From: Spirodela intermedia
Taxonomy: Eukaryota > Streptophyta > Magnoliopsida > Alismatales > Araceae
Assembly (NCBI GenBank): GCA_902729315.2
Contig: LR746271.1
Location: 466,001-530,000, forward strand
DNA length: 64,000 bases
Direction of reading: 5' to 3'
Within the stretch, counting starts at the first letter, position 1. Each line of letters starts with the position of its first letter. This document shows, one piece after another, positions 1 through 11,780 of the stretch. The notes under the pieces are model-generated. The model had not been told where the DNA came from and did no database searches. It saw only the letters and a program-made list of their open reading frames with translations. The translations under genes were made by a program, and so were the position numbers.

Positions 1-939
1 CTTGCCATTTTTTTCCCTTTCCCAACGATGCCCCACTAAAATAATGGAGCTGGAATTAGTGAGGGTTCTATAAACTGATATCCCTTGCATAGAATGCGAT
101 TCAAAGCCATCGTCTCACAATTTATTTGAAGACTGAGAACCGGATTTAAGGCTAAATATCTTCTCTGATCCAATATGGAGAGATTTAAATTCAACTTGGG
201 CTTCAGAAACCTGTCTAATTGCACATATCAATTAGTAACTCATGAGCCGTACTGCAACCAATATAGAGTTAGGTAAAGCATGGTGCAGATCTAAAATTTT
301 GGCAATAAGGAACTGGATGCTAACTGATCTTAGCGCTTCAGTTTTGAGAAGAGCCATTAGTAGTCATTGTTGGTAGATGACAGAGTTTTCTTTGGTCATT
401 AATGCTTCGATCTTAAGCCTTATATAGAATCATTTAAGGCTTGGCAGAGATCTAAAATTTTGACTGGAGTAGGCCAACTATTTACCTGACCTAAATGTTT
501 TAAGTTTTGCTTTGTGCCATTCTCATAATTTGTTGCATTTAACCTTTTACCTCGGTCCAGAACCCCCACTGCTCTACTGAAATATGTTGCCCTATGGAAT
601 ATTTCATATGGTTGTTTCCGCCATTAACTTTTACCTTTTCTGGCTTAGGTTCGTTTAAAAAATCTACGCAAATTTTTGATGGCTTGCTTTAACGTTACAC
701 GAGCTTAAGTTACAATCAAGGGACCGGTTTTTTTTCTACCAGCTCCCTTATCTTAATAAGCCTTTGACATCCTGGTGCTGAACAGTCGATTCCATGATTA
801 GAAAAATGTTTCTGTTGTGCACGGAAGACTGCAGTGTCTGGTTTTGTTATGTTACTATTCTGAAGTCTTTCATTACCTTGTATTAGGGTCTATGTTATTC
901 ACCTTAGGAGTTAATCCTCGTGTCTTCTTTCTTTGACAG
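1..939. other. AT-rich region, probably SGT intron or 5' flank
   Basis: I see no supportable exon here. The stretch is AT-rich, all six frames are broken, and it ends in a pyrimidine-rich acceptor (TTGACAG) just before the first recognisable SGT exon at 940. The missing N-terminal SGT exon is therefore probably upstream of the window, with this stretch as intron. Confidence 0.5.
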
Positions 940-3900
940 AGCAAGGATCAGTGTGTGGAAGCCCAATCTGTAGGTTTGTTTTTTCCTTGCCTGTCCTTAA
1001 CTATTCACTTTTTTACTTTCTATTGCTAAAGAGTCTGTTTATTCTTCATGATGAAGCATGCCGATGGTTGTGTGTGGGAAACAGCGAGTAGATGTTTTTT
1101 GCAGTTATCAAACGTTGAAAATAATGTGCAAAGTACCATATACTTGCAAGTACATATTTTTGATTGTCAATGATCTTAGGGACTAGGGTTTCTGTTTATG
1201 AAAGTCAAAAAAGATTTTTTACGTTAGTGTATGTGTTTTTTCTTTTTTCTGGTGTAGATTACTTTACAGTCATAGGTCTCTTCATTTAGTAAATCTCCCT
1301 CAGTCTTATTTCTCCTATGCATTTGGCCTTTTGGGGTCCTCAGAATCTTTCATGGGACGCTCAAGATCAGGAACGTGCTCCCTGCTCAGTGAACGGCGAG
1401 CATGGTTTGTTTATGGCTTTTTATGACTTTCTATGCAGATTCAGAGTCACCTATTGCGATTTTCCTGCTGTCCAAAAGCTTGCATAATAATCAAAATTCC
1501 AGTTAAGACATGATTTCATTGAGCAAAACTTCCAAAATGTTGCTCATCTTGTAATTTTTAAAAGATGACACAAAATCATCCGACAGTGTTTAACGGAGTT
1601 TATCTTTATAATGGAAATGAAAAATGATTAAAGTAATCATTATCCTCGTAGTGTATCTCTGAGAAAAAGTTGAGGATCCGAGGATCAAGTTCGGTTCATT
1701 CTGCTTCTTTTCTGCAGGCACCGAAAGTTTGCATCTTGCTTAGTGCTACTGAGGCAAAAATCCTAGATTAAAAGAACTGGTTATTTGTCATTAATCATAT
1801 TCATTGCCAGGCTTATTTTCTTTGTTCTCCTTTTCATAAGTCCTGGCTTGTTAGTCTGTAATCAGTTATATGTTGTGTTGATATGATGCATGTGAGTTTA
1901 AGTTTGTCATAATGGTCCACCTCTTACATTGATGACTTGCCGCTGTGATACTTTCCCTACATTCTGGTTTCTATTTCTTGCATCAACTAACAACTCTTAT
2001 TTTGACTGAAGGTCAGGCGTTTTGTTGTATATTATTGAAATGGGACTATAAACGTCAACGACAGTTTCAAAGTTTTTGATGCCTGTTTTGTATTTGTTCC
2101 AGAAGCAGAGGTTTCAAGAGATGAACTATTTGGGCAGTTCTATGCAGCTCTAGATAACATGAATTTTTTCACAACTATACCTGGTGGAGATGAGGATCAT
2201 GCCCAACTGGCAAAAGCGACTACTTTCTTTGAAAATGCAGTGCTTGTATGTTTTCTTGTTTATCCTGTCCAACCACAGGCGTTATGTTTCTTGCAAAAAT
2301 TAGTTGCATCTTTCTTCTATCTTGCATTTCTTTGTTATTCCGGTTTGATGCAATTGTATGCTCTCTTTACTTTCTTAATTAGGCATAGGATTTACACCTC
2401 TACAATTCTGGGGATGAAGACGTTGTGTACTTATAGCTGTGTCACATTATGAATGGATTGTGAAGATGACTGATGGGCATTTATATATGTTACGCATAAC
2501 AAGTCTTCTATACTAGGCTTTCCCTCTATTTTACCTTTCTGTCCTCTTATTAGATGCATTTTCCTTTTTTGTGCTTCCATTATTAGACCTTTCCGTAATA
2601 CCGGAAAGGTTCATTAGACGCCAATATAAATACTGACGTACTGCCTTGAGAAGGGCTAAGGTAGTGTCACCTGGTGATCTTCTTCTTGCCTGCAGTACCT
2701 GAAATCGTGAGGTTTCTTGATCATAAGTAGATCGACGGATTCCTCGGAGAGTCTTTACTACATCATCATCATTTCTTAACGGTGACAGACATCTATGAAT
2801 ACACCATCATCGTTTCTTGATGGTGGCGGACGTCTACGAATACACCATCGTCATTTCTTGACGGTGGCGGACATCCTCAGTTTCTTGAACAGAAATTGTT
2901 ATTCGTACGACATAAGGGAGTCTTTGTTTGAGATTTATTTTGGCTATTTGGTCACGGCTGCAAAAAATGGAGACAAAGGTCAGTGAATCTTCCTCCTCTA
3001 GCCTAGGACATTCATTTGAAGTAATTAAGGTATGTTCAGACCTATCTAAAATTACTAAGAGATTTTGATTTGACGGAATCAATTTGTTCCAATGGACATC
3101 GTATGTGGAACTTATTCTACGTGAGAAGAATCTAGATCGTCACCTGACGAAATCCTCGCCAAATATTGACAGCTCAAGATATTCTCGATGGAAAGAAGAA
3201 GAAGCATTGATTCAATATTAGATGTTGGACAATATTTCACCAAAGATAAGTGATTTATATATATTTTTAAATTTGTGAAGGAATGATGAGACAAAGTTCG
3301 TCATGTTCACTCCACTAAACATGATGAATCCTAAATTTATAGATTGGTACAGAAATCTCTGACTTTGGTACAAGGAACATTAATTGTTCTATAACATGCT
3401 TGCGAATTAGAATTCATCTAGAGAGAAATCGACCACTATAGATCAATCAAGAACCTTGATACTGAAGAAAGAAATTACATCATCACGTCTTTGAGTATGC
3501 TGTATAAGTCTTTGAGTTTTCCAATCTCTGAAGGTTGAGAGGAAGTAGATCCATCTTGACTAGCTCCTCCTTGTATCATGGGCTCAACACCATCTTCATT
3601 TTGAGCATTAACCAAATGTAACTTACCATAATTCAGTGGTTTGTCATGGATCTTCCAGCATGTCTCCCTAGCATGACGATTTTTCTGACAATAAGTGTAG
3701 AATAAGTGTGCCTTTGGATCAGTCTTGGGATCTCCTTTGATGAATGATACTTTACCATCTCCCTTTTTAAATCTAGAGATGTCTTACTCTTGAGAGTGCT
3801 AAATGCAGCATTTTTTATCTTCAAATCATTCCTCAATTTTTTAGTATTTTCTTCTTGTTTGGTTAATGCAATTGCCTCTTCAATATCCAGTATTGCTTCC

Positions 3901-6900
3901 TGAGCAAAGATCTGATTTACTAGAGTCTCATACTCTAGATGAATAGTTGAGGAGCATGATCAGCTCCACTTCCCTCGCACATGTTAGTAAGCATTTTCCT
4001 AAACGTTTTCTATTATGTTTAAATACATCATCATTGGCATCACCTTCACCCCTAAAAGTGTCATGGACCATTGATTCTGGAGCTAATAATCATATGACAC
4101 CATATGCATCACTATTTGTAACATATAAGATATGTACTAATAATTGGAAGGTTATTACTGCAAGTAGTGATTTGTTACCTATAGTTGGCATTGGATGACT
4201 TCATCTTGAGAAATTAGGGTCATTAAAATATGTTCTTCATGTTCCAAGATTGAATGCACATCTATTGTCATTGAGAAAATTGGGTAAAGACTTGAATTAT
4301 CTGATATTATTTGACGACAATTTGTGTTTCTTCTATGACAAGACCTCGGGTAGAAGGATTGGGCATATTAGAGCACGAGATGGACTCTACTACACAGGGC
4401 ATATGGACAAGATATTGTTGACGAATTCTAGTCCAAACATTTCCACTTTTGCTTCTGCTTGTCGCTTGAACAAATTGTTGTTGTTGTATTGTCATTCAGG
4501 ACATCCATTCATAAAAGTACTCCGATACTTGTTTCCAAAACTATCTCGTGCAATTGGTGAATGTACTTTTATATTTGAACCCTATCAAATGGTTAAGTAG
4601 CAACGACTTTTATTTCCCTTTGTCTATAAAAGTGACTCTCTTTTTTACAAAATACATTTTGCTATATGGGGGCCTTCATCCGGTTGTGTTAGGGACTTCA
4701 GATGATTTATCATCTTTGTAGATGATTGTATCACATAGATTTACCTAATGAAAACAAAATCAGAAGCCATCAGTGTTATTTAGAGGTTTATCAAGTTAAC
4801 TCAAATTCAGTTCAATATGACCACCCCTAAGAAATTTCAATCAGATAATGCTAAGGATTTCTTCAATTCTATTGTCCCTAATTCTTTGTTGAGGAGGGCA
4901 TTGTTTATGAATCTTCTTGCCTTTATACACCTTAGCAAAATGGGGTAGCGAAAAGAAAGATTGGCAATTGTTGGAAATAACAAGGGTTGTCATATTTAAA
5001 ACCCAAGTGCCAAAGTACTTATGGAGTGAGGTAGTACTAGCGTCCACTCATTTTGTTAATCTTCTCCCATCAGAAGTATTATTATTTAAGACCCCCAAAG
5101 CCTTATTGCATGGTCATTATTTGACTGTGCAATATGGACTAGATTTACCTCTTTGAGTGTTTTGGGAGTATTGCGTACATCCACTAATCTCATAATGGAT
5201 TATCTAAATTTTCTCATAGAGCTATAAAGGTAGTCTTTGTGGGCTATTCCAATACATAGAAAGGGTATAAATTTTATGACCCAAGATCTGGAAAAATTAT
5301 TCTGACAATTAATGTCATATTTGATGAAAGTAGTATGTACTTCTAGTAGACAACAACTCAAGTATCTAATTACGATATTTCTGTGCCAAAAAAATATGAT
5401 TTACACATTGAGATTCTCAAAAAGAATGAAGCTCCTAAAATGATACCAGCACCTCCACCTCTACCAAATTGATTTAGTCAAAATTATTATCAAAGAAAGC
5501 CAAAGACAATAAGAAGGAACCATGAATAGGATCTACTTGATGCAGTAGATGTACATGAACATGATCTACTTGATGTGGTAGATGCTCGTGAACATGATCT
5601 GCTTGATGTAGTAGATGCCCATGAATAGGGTCTGCCTGATACAGTAGATGTCCATGATTCTATTATTGAATGTGACAGATCATTGATTGATCAACATAAC
5701 CTTCTCATTATTCAGGGAGATGAAATCTGCCTTATTGCTCTTTGCAAATGAACTAGAGAATAGACAAAGAAGGTATATCCATCCTGCAATTATGTATCCT
5801 GTCATCGCTTGTCTCCGTAATACATGTCATATTTGTTAACTATTGATAAACACAATATTTCTCAAAATGATGAAGTTTTAAAAAGCCCCCTATGGAAAAA
5901 AGCAATGGATGGAGAGATGCTAACTTTACAAAAAAATCAAACTTGAGAACTAGTGTTGCTTCTTAAAGGGAAGAAAATTGTGGGTTACAAATAGGTATAT
6001 GCTATTAAGTATAAATCTGATGGGACTGTGAGCATTTAAAGCTTGGCTGGTGGCAAAAGGTTTCACCCAATGTTATAGTATTGATTATGTGGAAACCTTT
6101 GCTCCAATTGTGAGATGAGAACAGTTCAGATACTAATATCCTTGGCTGTGCATTATGGATGGTCTTTATTACAATTGATGTGGAAAATGCATTATTGCAT
6201 GGAGAAATCTTAGAAGAAATATATATGAATCTTTCACCAGGGTAGGAAGACCCAAATGATACTGTAAAAGTATGTCAACTTAAGAAGGCATTATATGGCT
6301 TAAAACAATCACCAAGAGTCTAATTTGGTCACTTAACCAAAACAATGAGAGCTTTAGGGTTCAAGTAAGCCAATGGAGATCATACTTTATTTTATAAACA
6401 GTTGAGTTAAAAAAAATAGCGATCTTACTAGTATATGTCGACGACATGATTGCTACTAGAGATGATATGCAAAAAATCACTTATCTTCAAAAACAACTAA
6501 CATATGTTTTTGATATCAAAGTGTTGGGACAACTAAATTACTTCTTGGGAATTGAGGTAGCCTACTCTCATGAAAATTTATTTTTATCTCAAAAAAAGTA
6601 TATTACTAATTTACTCAAATATGCAGACATGAATAATTGCAACTGGATATTGGTTACTCAATTGGAGTGCTAAGCCAATATATGCATGACCTAGGGAGGT
6701 ACATCATCAAGCTGCTCAACGAGTCCTAGCCTATCTTAAAAGAACAATTGGCATGAGAATCCTATTTAAAAGGAAAGATTCTCTTACAGTAGGCATCTAT
6801 ATCGATGTTGATTATGTTGGTTCAGTTGATGATAAGCGCTATACTATTAGGCATTGTCGTCTCATTGGAGAAAATTTGGTCACTTGGCAAAGCCAAAAAC

Positions 6901-9900
6901 AAAGAATCGTGGCTCGATCAAGTGCTAAAGCTGAATTTAGGGCTATGGCTCTTAGAACTTGTGAAAATATTTGGATAAAGAGTATACTAAATGACTTACA
7001 AATACCCATGGAAGGTTCGATTATCTTGTTCTGTGACAATCAAACCGCAAAAAGTATTGCACATGATCCTGTTCAGCATTATAGGACCAAACACATGGAA
7101 GTAGACAAACATTTTTATTAAAGAGAAACTTGAATCAGTGATGTTTTGCACAGAGTATGTCTCATCTACGAATCAATTGGCTGATATATTAACTAAGGGT
7201 ACTTCTGCAACATAGTTCTGCAAACAAAGGAACAAGTTGGGCATGAACGATATCCATCACCAGCTTGAGGGGGAGTGTTATGTAAAATAAGTCTTCTATA
7301 TTAGGATTTTCTTCTATTTTACCTTTCTGTCCTCTTATTAGATGTATTTTCCTTTTCTGTGTTTCTATTATTAGATCTTTCCGTAATACCAAAAAGGTTC
7401 ATTAGATGCCAATATAGATACTGGCGTACTGCCCTGAGAAGGGCTAAGTCAGTTTTCCCTTTACTGCTTCCGCTGTATCTCATAACAATATAATCCATGT
7501 GGAGACTGAAAACAGTTGGGAGGATTATGATTGATGATTCTTTCTCCTTTTGAAGGGAGAGAAAATGTGTCATGTTTTGGCTCGAGGCAGGGGAGAAGAT
7601 GAGTTTTTCTCTGATACCCTGTTGATATGATGGTATTGGAGTAATTCAAGTATTCTAGGGAGTAATTCAAGTATTCTAGGGTATTGGATAGCAGTACGGG
7701 GATATAGTTCGAAGTGATGTTATGTTGAATGTAAAACAGGAAGGTACGGGATCCTGTTACCATAAAAATGCTTATGCCTCTGAAATATGGTTTGCTCTAG
7801 GTTTTCTTTTAAAGTAAAAATATGTACCTGAAGGTGACCTATTAAGGGTTTTCTTTTCAAAATTTGAGTATTTTGTTAAGAAATCGGTTATTTCTTTGTT
7901 TGACATAAGTGCAAGGAGACGTCCTCGCAGATTTCATTAATGTATCTTTTCGTGGAGTGGTTGCTTATTTTAGAGGGATTTATTTCATATTATTTTGATA
8001 TTGTGGTTCAGCATCAAAGGTCAATTTTTGTTCACATCTTTTTTTTTTTAGGATATGGAGAATTCAGGTGCCCAGAAGATAAGCAGGGACGGCTTGGCTT
8101 CATCATTTAAAACAAAAGGTACGTTCAAATTTGTCAGGCTACGCTCTATAGTTGTCATATCTAATGTTCTTATTTTTTTTTTGAATTCCCTGCGGGTTGA
8201 GTTGACATTATGAAACTATGACTGGATAAATTGGCCGAGTTTTCACGATGAGACTTCTTGTTGGATTTTTGAGCATATAAATCTTAAACAGATGCATGAC
8301 TTCAGTTCGTGCCTCTTTGTGTTGATTAATATAAATTTCAGTAGGAAAGTAGTCCTCTTGCTGTTTAAAGTTCAAGAGTTAGTTCCAAAAATATATTACG
8401 TTTATTTGCACATACACACACACGCATTTTTCACTCATGGAAAGGGAGAACAGTCAAAAATCGGTTAACATGCGATTTTTTCAATGTGTTTTGCTCTCAG
8501 GCAATCAAGCAATGCAGTCAAAGTTGTACCCTGAAGCTGTTGAACTGTATACCTGTGCTATAGCACTTCAGGATAATGCCATTTTTTACTGTAACAGGTA
8601 AGAAACAACATTTACAACTGAGGTGTTACACCCAAATAGAAATAGACGAACAGTTGCAAGATCGTCCTATCATGGATATGAATTTGTCTGGAGATCAGTT
8701 TGACGCTAGTTTGAACTGTTTCCTGCCTTCTTGGGAAATTAAGCATTTCAGTACATGGAATCATGCTTACTTGAAAAGGGACTATGCGAAGTTATTTTAG
8801 TTGTGAAAGAAAACTAAGCTTTATCCGTACATGGCATGCAACATTGGGTAATGAGATATTAGATATCCATATATGGCATGTTATTGTATAAATTTAACGG
8901 TTGGAGAGAGCACAGAGGTGATCGCACAAGGCTCTGGGGTATGCATCATGTTCAGTGACGGATTCTGAGGTATTCTGGTGTATCACTATCATTACGTTTC
9001 TGTGATCTTTGGAATGATTTGAGCGCAGTGAATAAGTTTTTCACCAAAATCGCGTCAGGTGGTTATACCGTTTAACAAGTACATTTATCATCTGTTTCCC
9101 AACATCCGGAGAATTAGGGAGGGTAAAACGTGCAGCGGGTGTCTTCATTGATCTAGAATATCTAGTTCTATTTTATTTTATTTTCAATTCTTTCATTTTT
9201 CTCAGTGTTACTATGCTATAGACTCTAAAGCTACTGATAATCTTTTTAGTAGATTTTTCTAACTCCTTTTTTTGAACTTTTCAAGAGTTAATTTTGCTTC
9301 CTGTAAGGTGATTCCTCCTTTCGGTATGCTTTGGTATCTTGATAAAATTGGTGACTATATTCATCTCCAACGAATGCTTCTGCATAGTTTGCTAGTCAAG
9401 AAACATGAAAATAGGAGAACAGATCCAGTCGAGCAATTGAATATGACCAATAGTAGGAAACATAACATGAGGCTCATGCGTGTTGTCATCTGGTCATGAA
9501 CAGAAAAGGTATATTGTCCTAATCTTCAATCCTATTCGTGGAGGGTAGATTCTTCCTCTGTTTCTTTCATATCTTGTAATGGGTTTTTTTTTTTTTTTTT
9601 TTTTCGTCTCTCTTTTCTCTGCATTTGTCTGCGCTGTTTCACATGTGGTGCTATTTTAAGCAACCACCCTAAGAGAAGAAAGATTTGCGCTGAATACTAA
9701 TATCGATTTCTGTAGTTTTAATGCCTTTTTCTCTTTTGAGCATAAATTCGCTCTCCATGATTACCTTCTGAGCTTAAATATTCAGGGCGGCTGCTTACAC
9801 TCAGCTTAATAAATATACCGAAGCGATTGCAGACTGTATGAAGTCCATCGAGCTTGAGCCAGCATATTCAAAAGGTTATAGTCGTCTGGGGCTGGCTTTT

Positions 9901-11317
9901 TATGGGCAGGGGAAGTACCTGGAAGCACTGTCAGCCCTTCACAAAGGTTAGGATGGTTCCAACCAAGCTCTTATCTTCATTATCTCTGGCCCTCAGTAGT
10001 ATTTGGCCATAATCATATAGTTTTGAGCCCAACCCACATTGGTTAACTCGTCATACATCTTTATGGGACTAAAAGATTACGACCTTCTTTATCGGGCATA
10101 ATTATCGATCCTCTGTTTTTCAGTTCGACTTCTTGGTCCCTTAAAACTGTCAAATTCTTTCATTTTAGTTATTCGGTCTAATATTTATATTTTTCACATA
10201 CTTTATGCAAAAGGCTAAAGTACGCTCTTGATTTTACTCTTTCTAATCCCTCATTATCGCATTGTAGATTTTTGCATGAAATTACATGTTAAATATAGTC
10301 AGTTAGCCCAGAACTTAGGAATTCGATCGAATTTAGAATTTACTTCAGTAGATAGCATAATCTTTTGGCATAAATTTATACGTTAAATATACTCAATGAG
10401 ATCGAAAAGCTCTGGGGACCCCACAAGTAATAAACTGAAAAAAGCTTGCGGGTAATTTACTCTCCTTCATTAATGAATCATTAAATATACTTATTTAGAT
10501 CGATGAACTACAAAAAATAAAAAAATAAAAAAATTATGACAGTTTTCGGAGAGGTACAAGTTTTGTTCTACGTGCATGGAGATGGATACTCATTAGCTTT
10601 GTTCATATCTTGTACGGTCATTACTCAGTGTTTGACTTCCTTCCTTCAAAATCCTTGCAGCCTTGCAGCTGGACCCAGATAATAGCTTCGTCCAGGCAAA
10701 CATCCAGGTATGCTCGGACACCAGGTGGAGGCGTAGAGGTAGACAGATGGATAGCATCTTTTTCTGTACTGGGTAATGGTGGCCTCGATCTCCAGACGTG
10801 AATTCATGCTTCTCCTCTAGAGTGAATTCGTTTCTCTCTCCAGGCGGCTGAGCAGAGATGGAAGGAAGAACAACAGCGAGCGGAGGCTGGCCAGGTGGAC
10901 CCTCTTCATTCGTGTGTCTGATGAATCAAACCTCGTTGCTTAATTATTGCCGCAATTATTTTATTTTATTTTATTTTTACCCATTTCCTGTTCATACAGA
11001 GCTCAGCATCCAGCAGTGATGGCCAGCAGGGGAGTTCCCACGCCCACATCCGCTTCAATGCTTCTCTCCCTGCAGATATCGCAGGCATGTTCACGAACAT
11101 GGCCTCCGCCGTTTCCGGCCATGAAGCTCGGGACCAGGCTCCCGCCGCCGCCGAAGCTTTAGATCTCCCCGCCATGCTGAGATCGGTGATGTTCATGTTC
11201 TCGCAGCACCCGGAGCAAGAGAGTGCTCCCCGGGGTCCGCTCCTCTTCTCCTCCAGCTCCACTGGTTTCCGATCGACCTTAGGGTTCTTGACTGTCCTCT
11301 CAATGATTACAGATTGA
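940..11317 (+). CDS. SGT: SGT/SGTA-like TPR co-chaperone (5' partial)
   Basis: Small glutamine-rich TPR protein, a cytosolic Hsp70/Hsp90 co-chaperone that in other eukaryotes feeds tail-anchored proteins to the GET/BAG6 route. Exons read by eye: 940-973, 2103-2245, 8052-8118, 8501-8597, 9786-9946, 10661-10707, 10844-10894, 11000-11317; every junction is GT-AG and in phase. The second exon carries the family motif before the TPRs (FGQFYAALD, then AQLAKAT and FFENAVL). Three TPRs follow: one from FKTKGNQAM, one from AAAYTQLNKYTEAI, one from SKGYSRLGLAFYGQGKYLEA, ending ALQLDPDN. A charged stretch (AAEQRWKEEQQRAEAGQ) and the SLPADIAGMFTNMAS motif complete it. The first coding exon (SGTA dimerisation region) is not in the window. 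About 305 residues are visible. The C-terminal tail after PADIAGMF looks longer than I expect for plant SGTs. Confidence 0.85.
2488..2660 (+). repeat. 5' LTR (alignable part) of the Copia element
   Basis: These 173 bp align without gaps to 7276-7448, with 19 differences by my count, 17 of them transitions. After the shared GGGCTAAG the 5' copy loses the last 39 bp present in the 3' LTR (to TCATAACA), and no tRNA-Met-type primer-binding site follows. The LTR/PBS junction therefore appears deleted or replaced. Confidence 0.8.
2764..2876 (+). repeat. 41-bp tandem repeat in the retroelement leader
   Basis: Two full copies of a 41-bp unit (2764-2804 and 2805-2845) and a partial third (2846-2876). 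Each contains a CATCATCATTTCTTG-like start and a GGTGGCGGACAT-like middle. The array lies between the 5' LTR and gag. Confidence 0.8.
3490..3945 (-). pseudogene. Inverted gag C-terminal segment with zinc knuckle
   Basis: Read on the minus strand this segment gives the end of a Copia gag (VNQIFAQEAILDIEEAIA), then, after a frameshift, a CCHC zinc knuckle of the form Y-C-Q-K-N-R-H-A-R-E-T-C-W-K-I-H. The gag start just upstream and the protease just downstream are on the plus strand, so this block is inverted relative to the rest of the element. Confidence 0.75.
5530..5656 (+). repeat. 33-bp tandem repeat in the retroelement pol region
   Basis: About 3.8 units starting near 5530, 5563, 5596 and 5629. 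In one plus-strand frame each encodes an 11-residue acidic repeat of the type DLLDAVDVHEH. It lies between integrase and reverse transcriptase, usually a variable linker in Copia polyproteins. Confidence 0.8.
7276..7487 (+). repeat. 3' LTR of the Copia element
   Basis: 212 bp, starting TGTTATG after the polypurine tract and ending TCATAACA, followed by the ATATA target-site copy. It appears to be the complete LTR, whereas the 5' copy is recognisable only over its first 173 bp. Confidence 0.85.
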
Positions 11318-11780
11318 GCGGATTCCTGGGGCTCCTCTTCAGCCTGTCGATTCTTCTTCCTCTTCTTCGCCGGCCGTCGTCTACTTGCAGATCCAGGGCG
11401 CGATGTACAGGGAGCCGCAGACGATTGGGGTTGAACCTGAAGCCATTACCTGATTGGCGGCTGCTCCAGAATCTGATTCCGGGCGATCAAGACTCGTTGT
11501 GGACCGTTGGATCACTGGTCGACCCCGCGAGGATCGTCATTGGGTTTTCTTTGTCTGAATTACCTTTTTTTCTCTGGGTTTGGAGTTAATTATTTAGTGC
11601 AGAAATTCTGAGGATATGTAAAATATAATAATATTCTCAAGTGATAGATAATCAGATGGGATTTTTTTTTTGGTTTTTTTCTCGGCCCTTCGGTCGCGTG
11701 GGCCCCGCCGATTCGATCGTGGTCTGGAGGGCACGATTCAACTCGGTAGATCTCGTTTCGAATGATCCGAGCCGCGGCTG
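11318..11780. other. SGT 3' UTR and HCF145 promoter/5' UTR
   Basis: Short spacer between two co-directional genes. It contains an AT-rich patch near 11590-11665 that could hold the SGT polyadenylation region, then GC-richer sequence leading into the next start codon. No other gene is visible. Confidence 0.5.

Larger units (their letters stand above)
2488..7487 (+). mobile_element. Degenerate Ty1/Copia LTR retrotransposon
   Basis: The element is bounded by TG...CA and flanked by the 5-bp direct repeat ATATA (2483-2487 and 7488-7492). Domain order after the 5' LTR is gag N-terminus (about 2970-3300, + strand), an inverted gag C-terminal segment (about 3490-3945, - strand), protease (WTIDSGANNHM near 4069), GAG-pre-integrase (about 4250-4600), integrase core (QSDNAKDFF near 4840), reverse transcriptase with the YVDDM active site near 6435, and RNase H (6753-7121). 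The order protease-integrase-RT-RNase H defines Copia. Many stops and frameshifts show it is not autonomous. A purine-rich tract (GAGGGGGAG) abuts the 3' LTR. Confidence 0.9.
2246..8051 (+). other. 5.8-kb SGT intron enlarged by a retrotransposon
   Basis: Phase-0 intron between the exon ending ENAVL and the exon starting DMENSG. About 5.0 kb of it is the Copia element at 2488-7487. The rest is AT-rich intron sequence, including a 21-bp direct duplication near 7640-7681. The element lies in the same orientation as the host gene. Confidence 0.8.
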
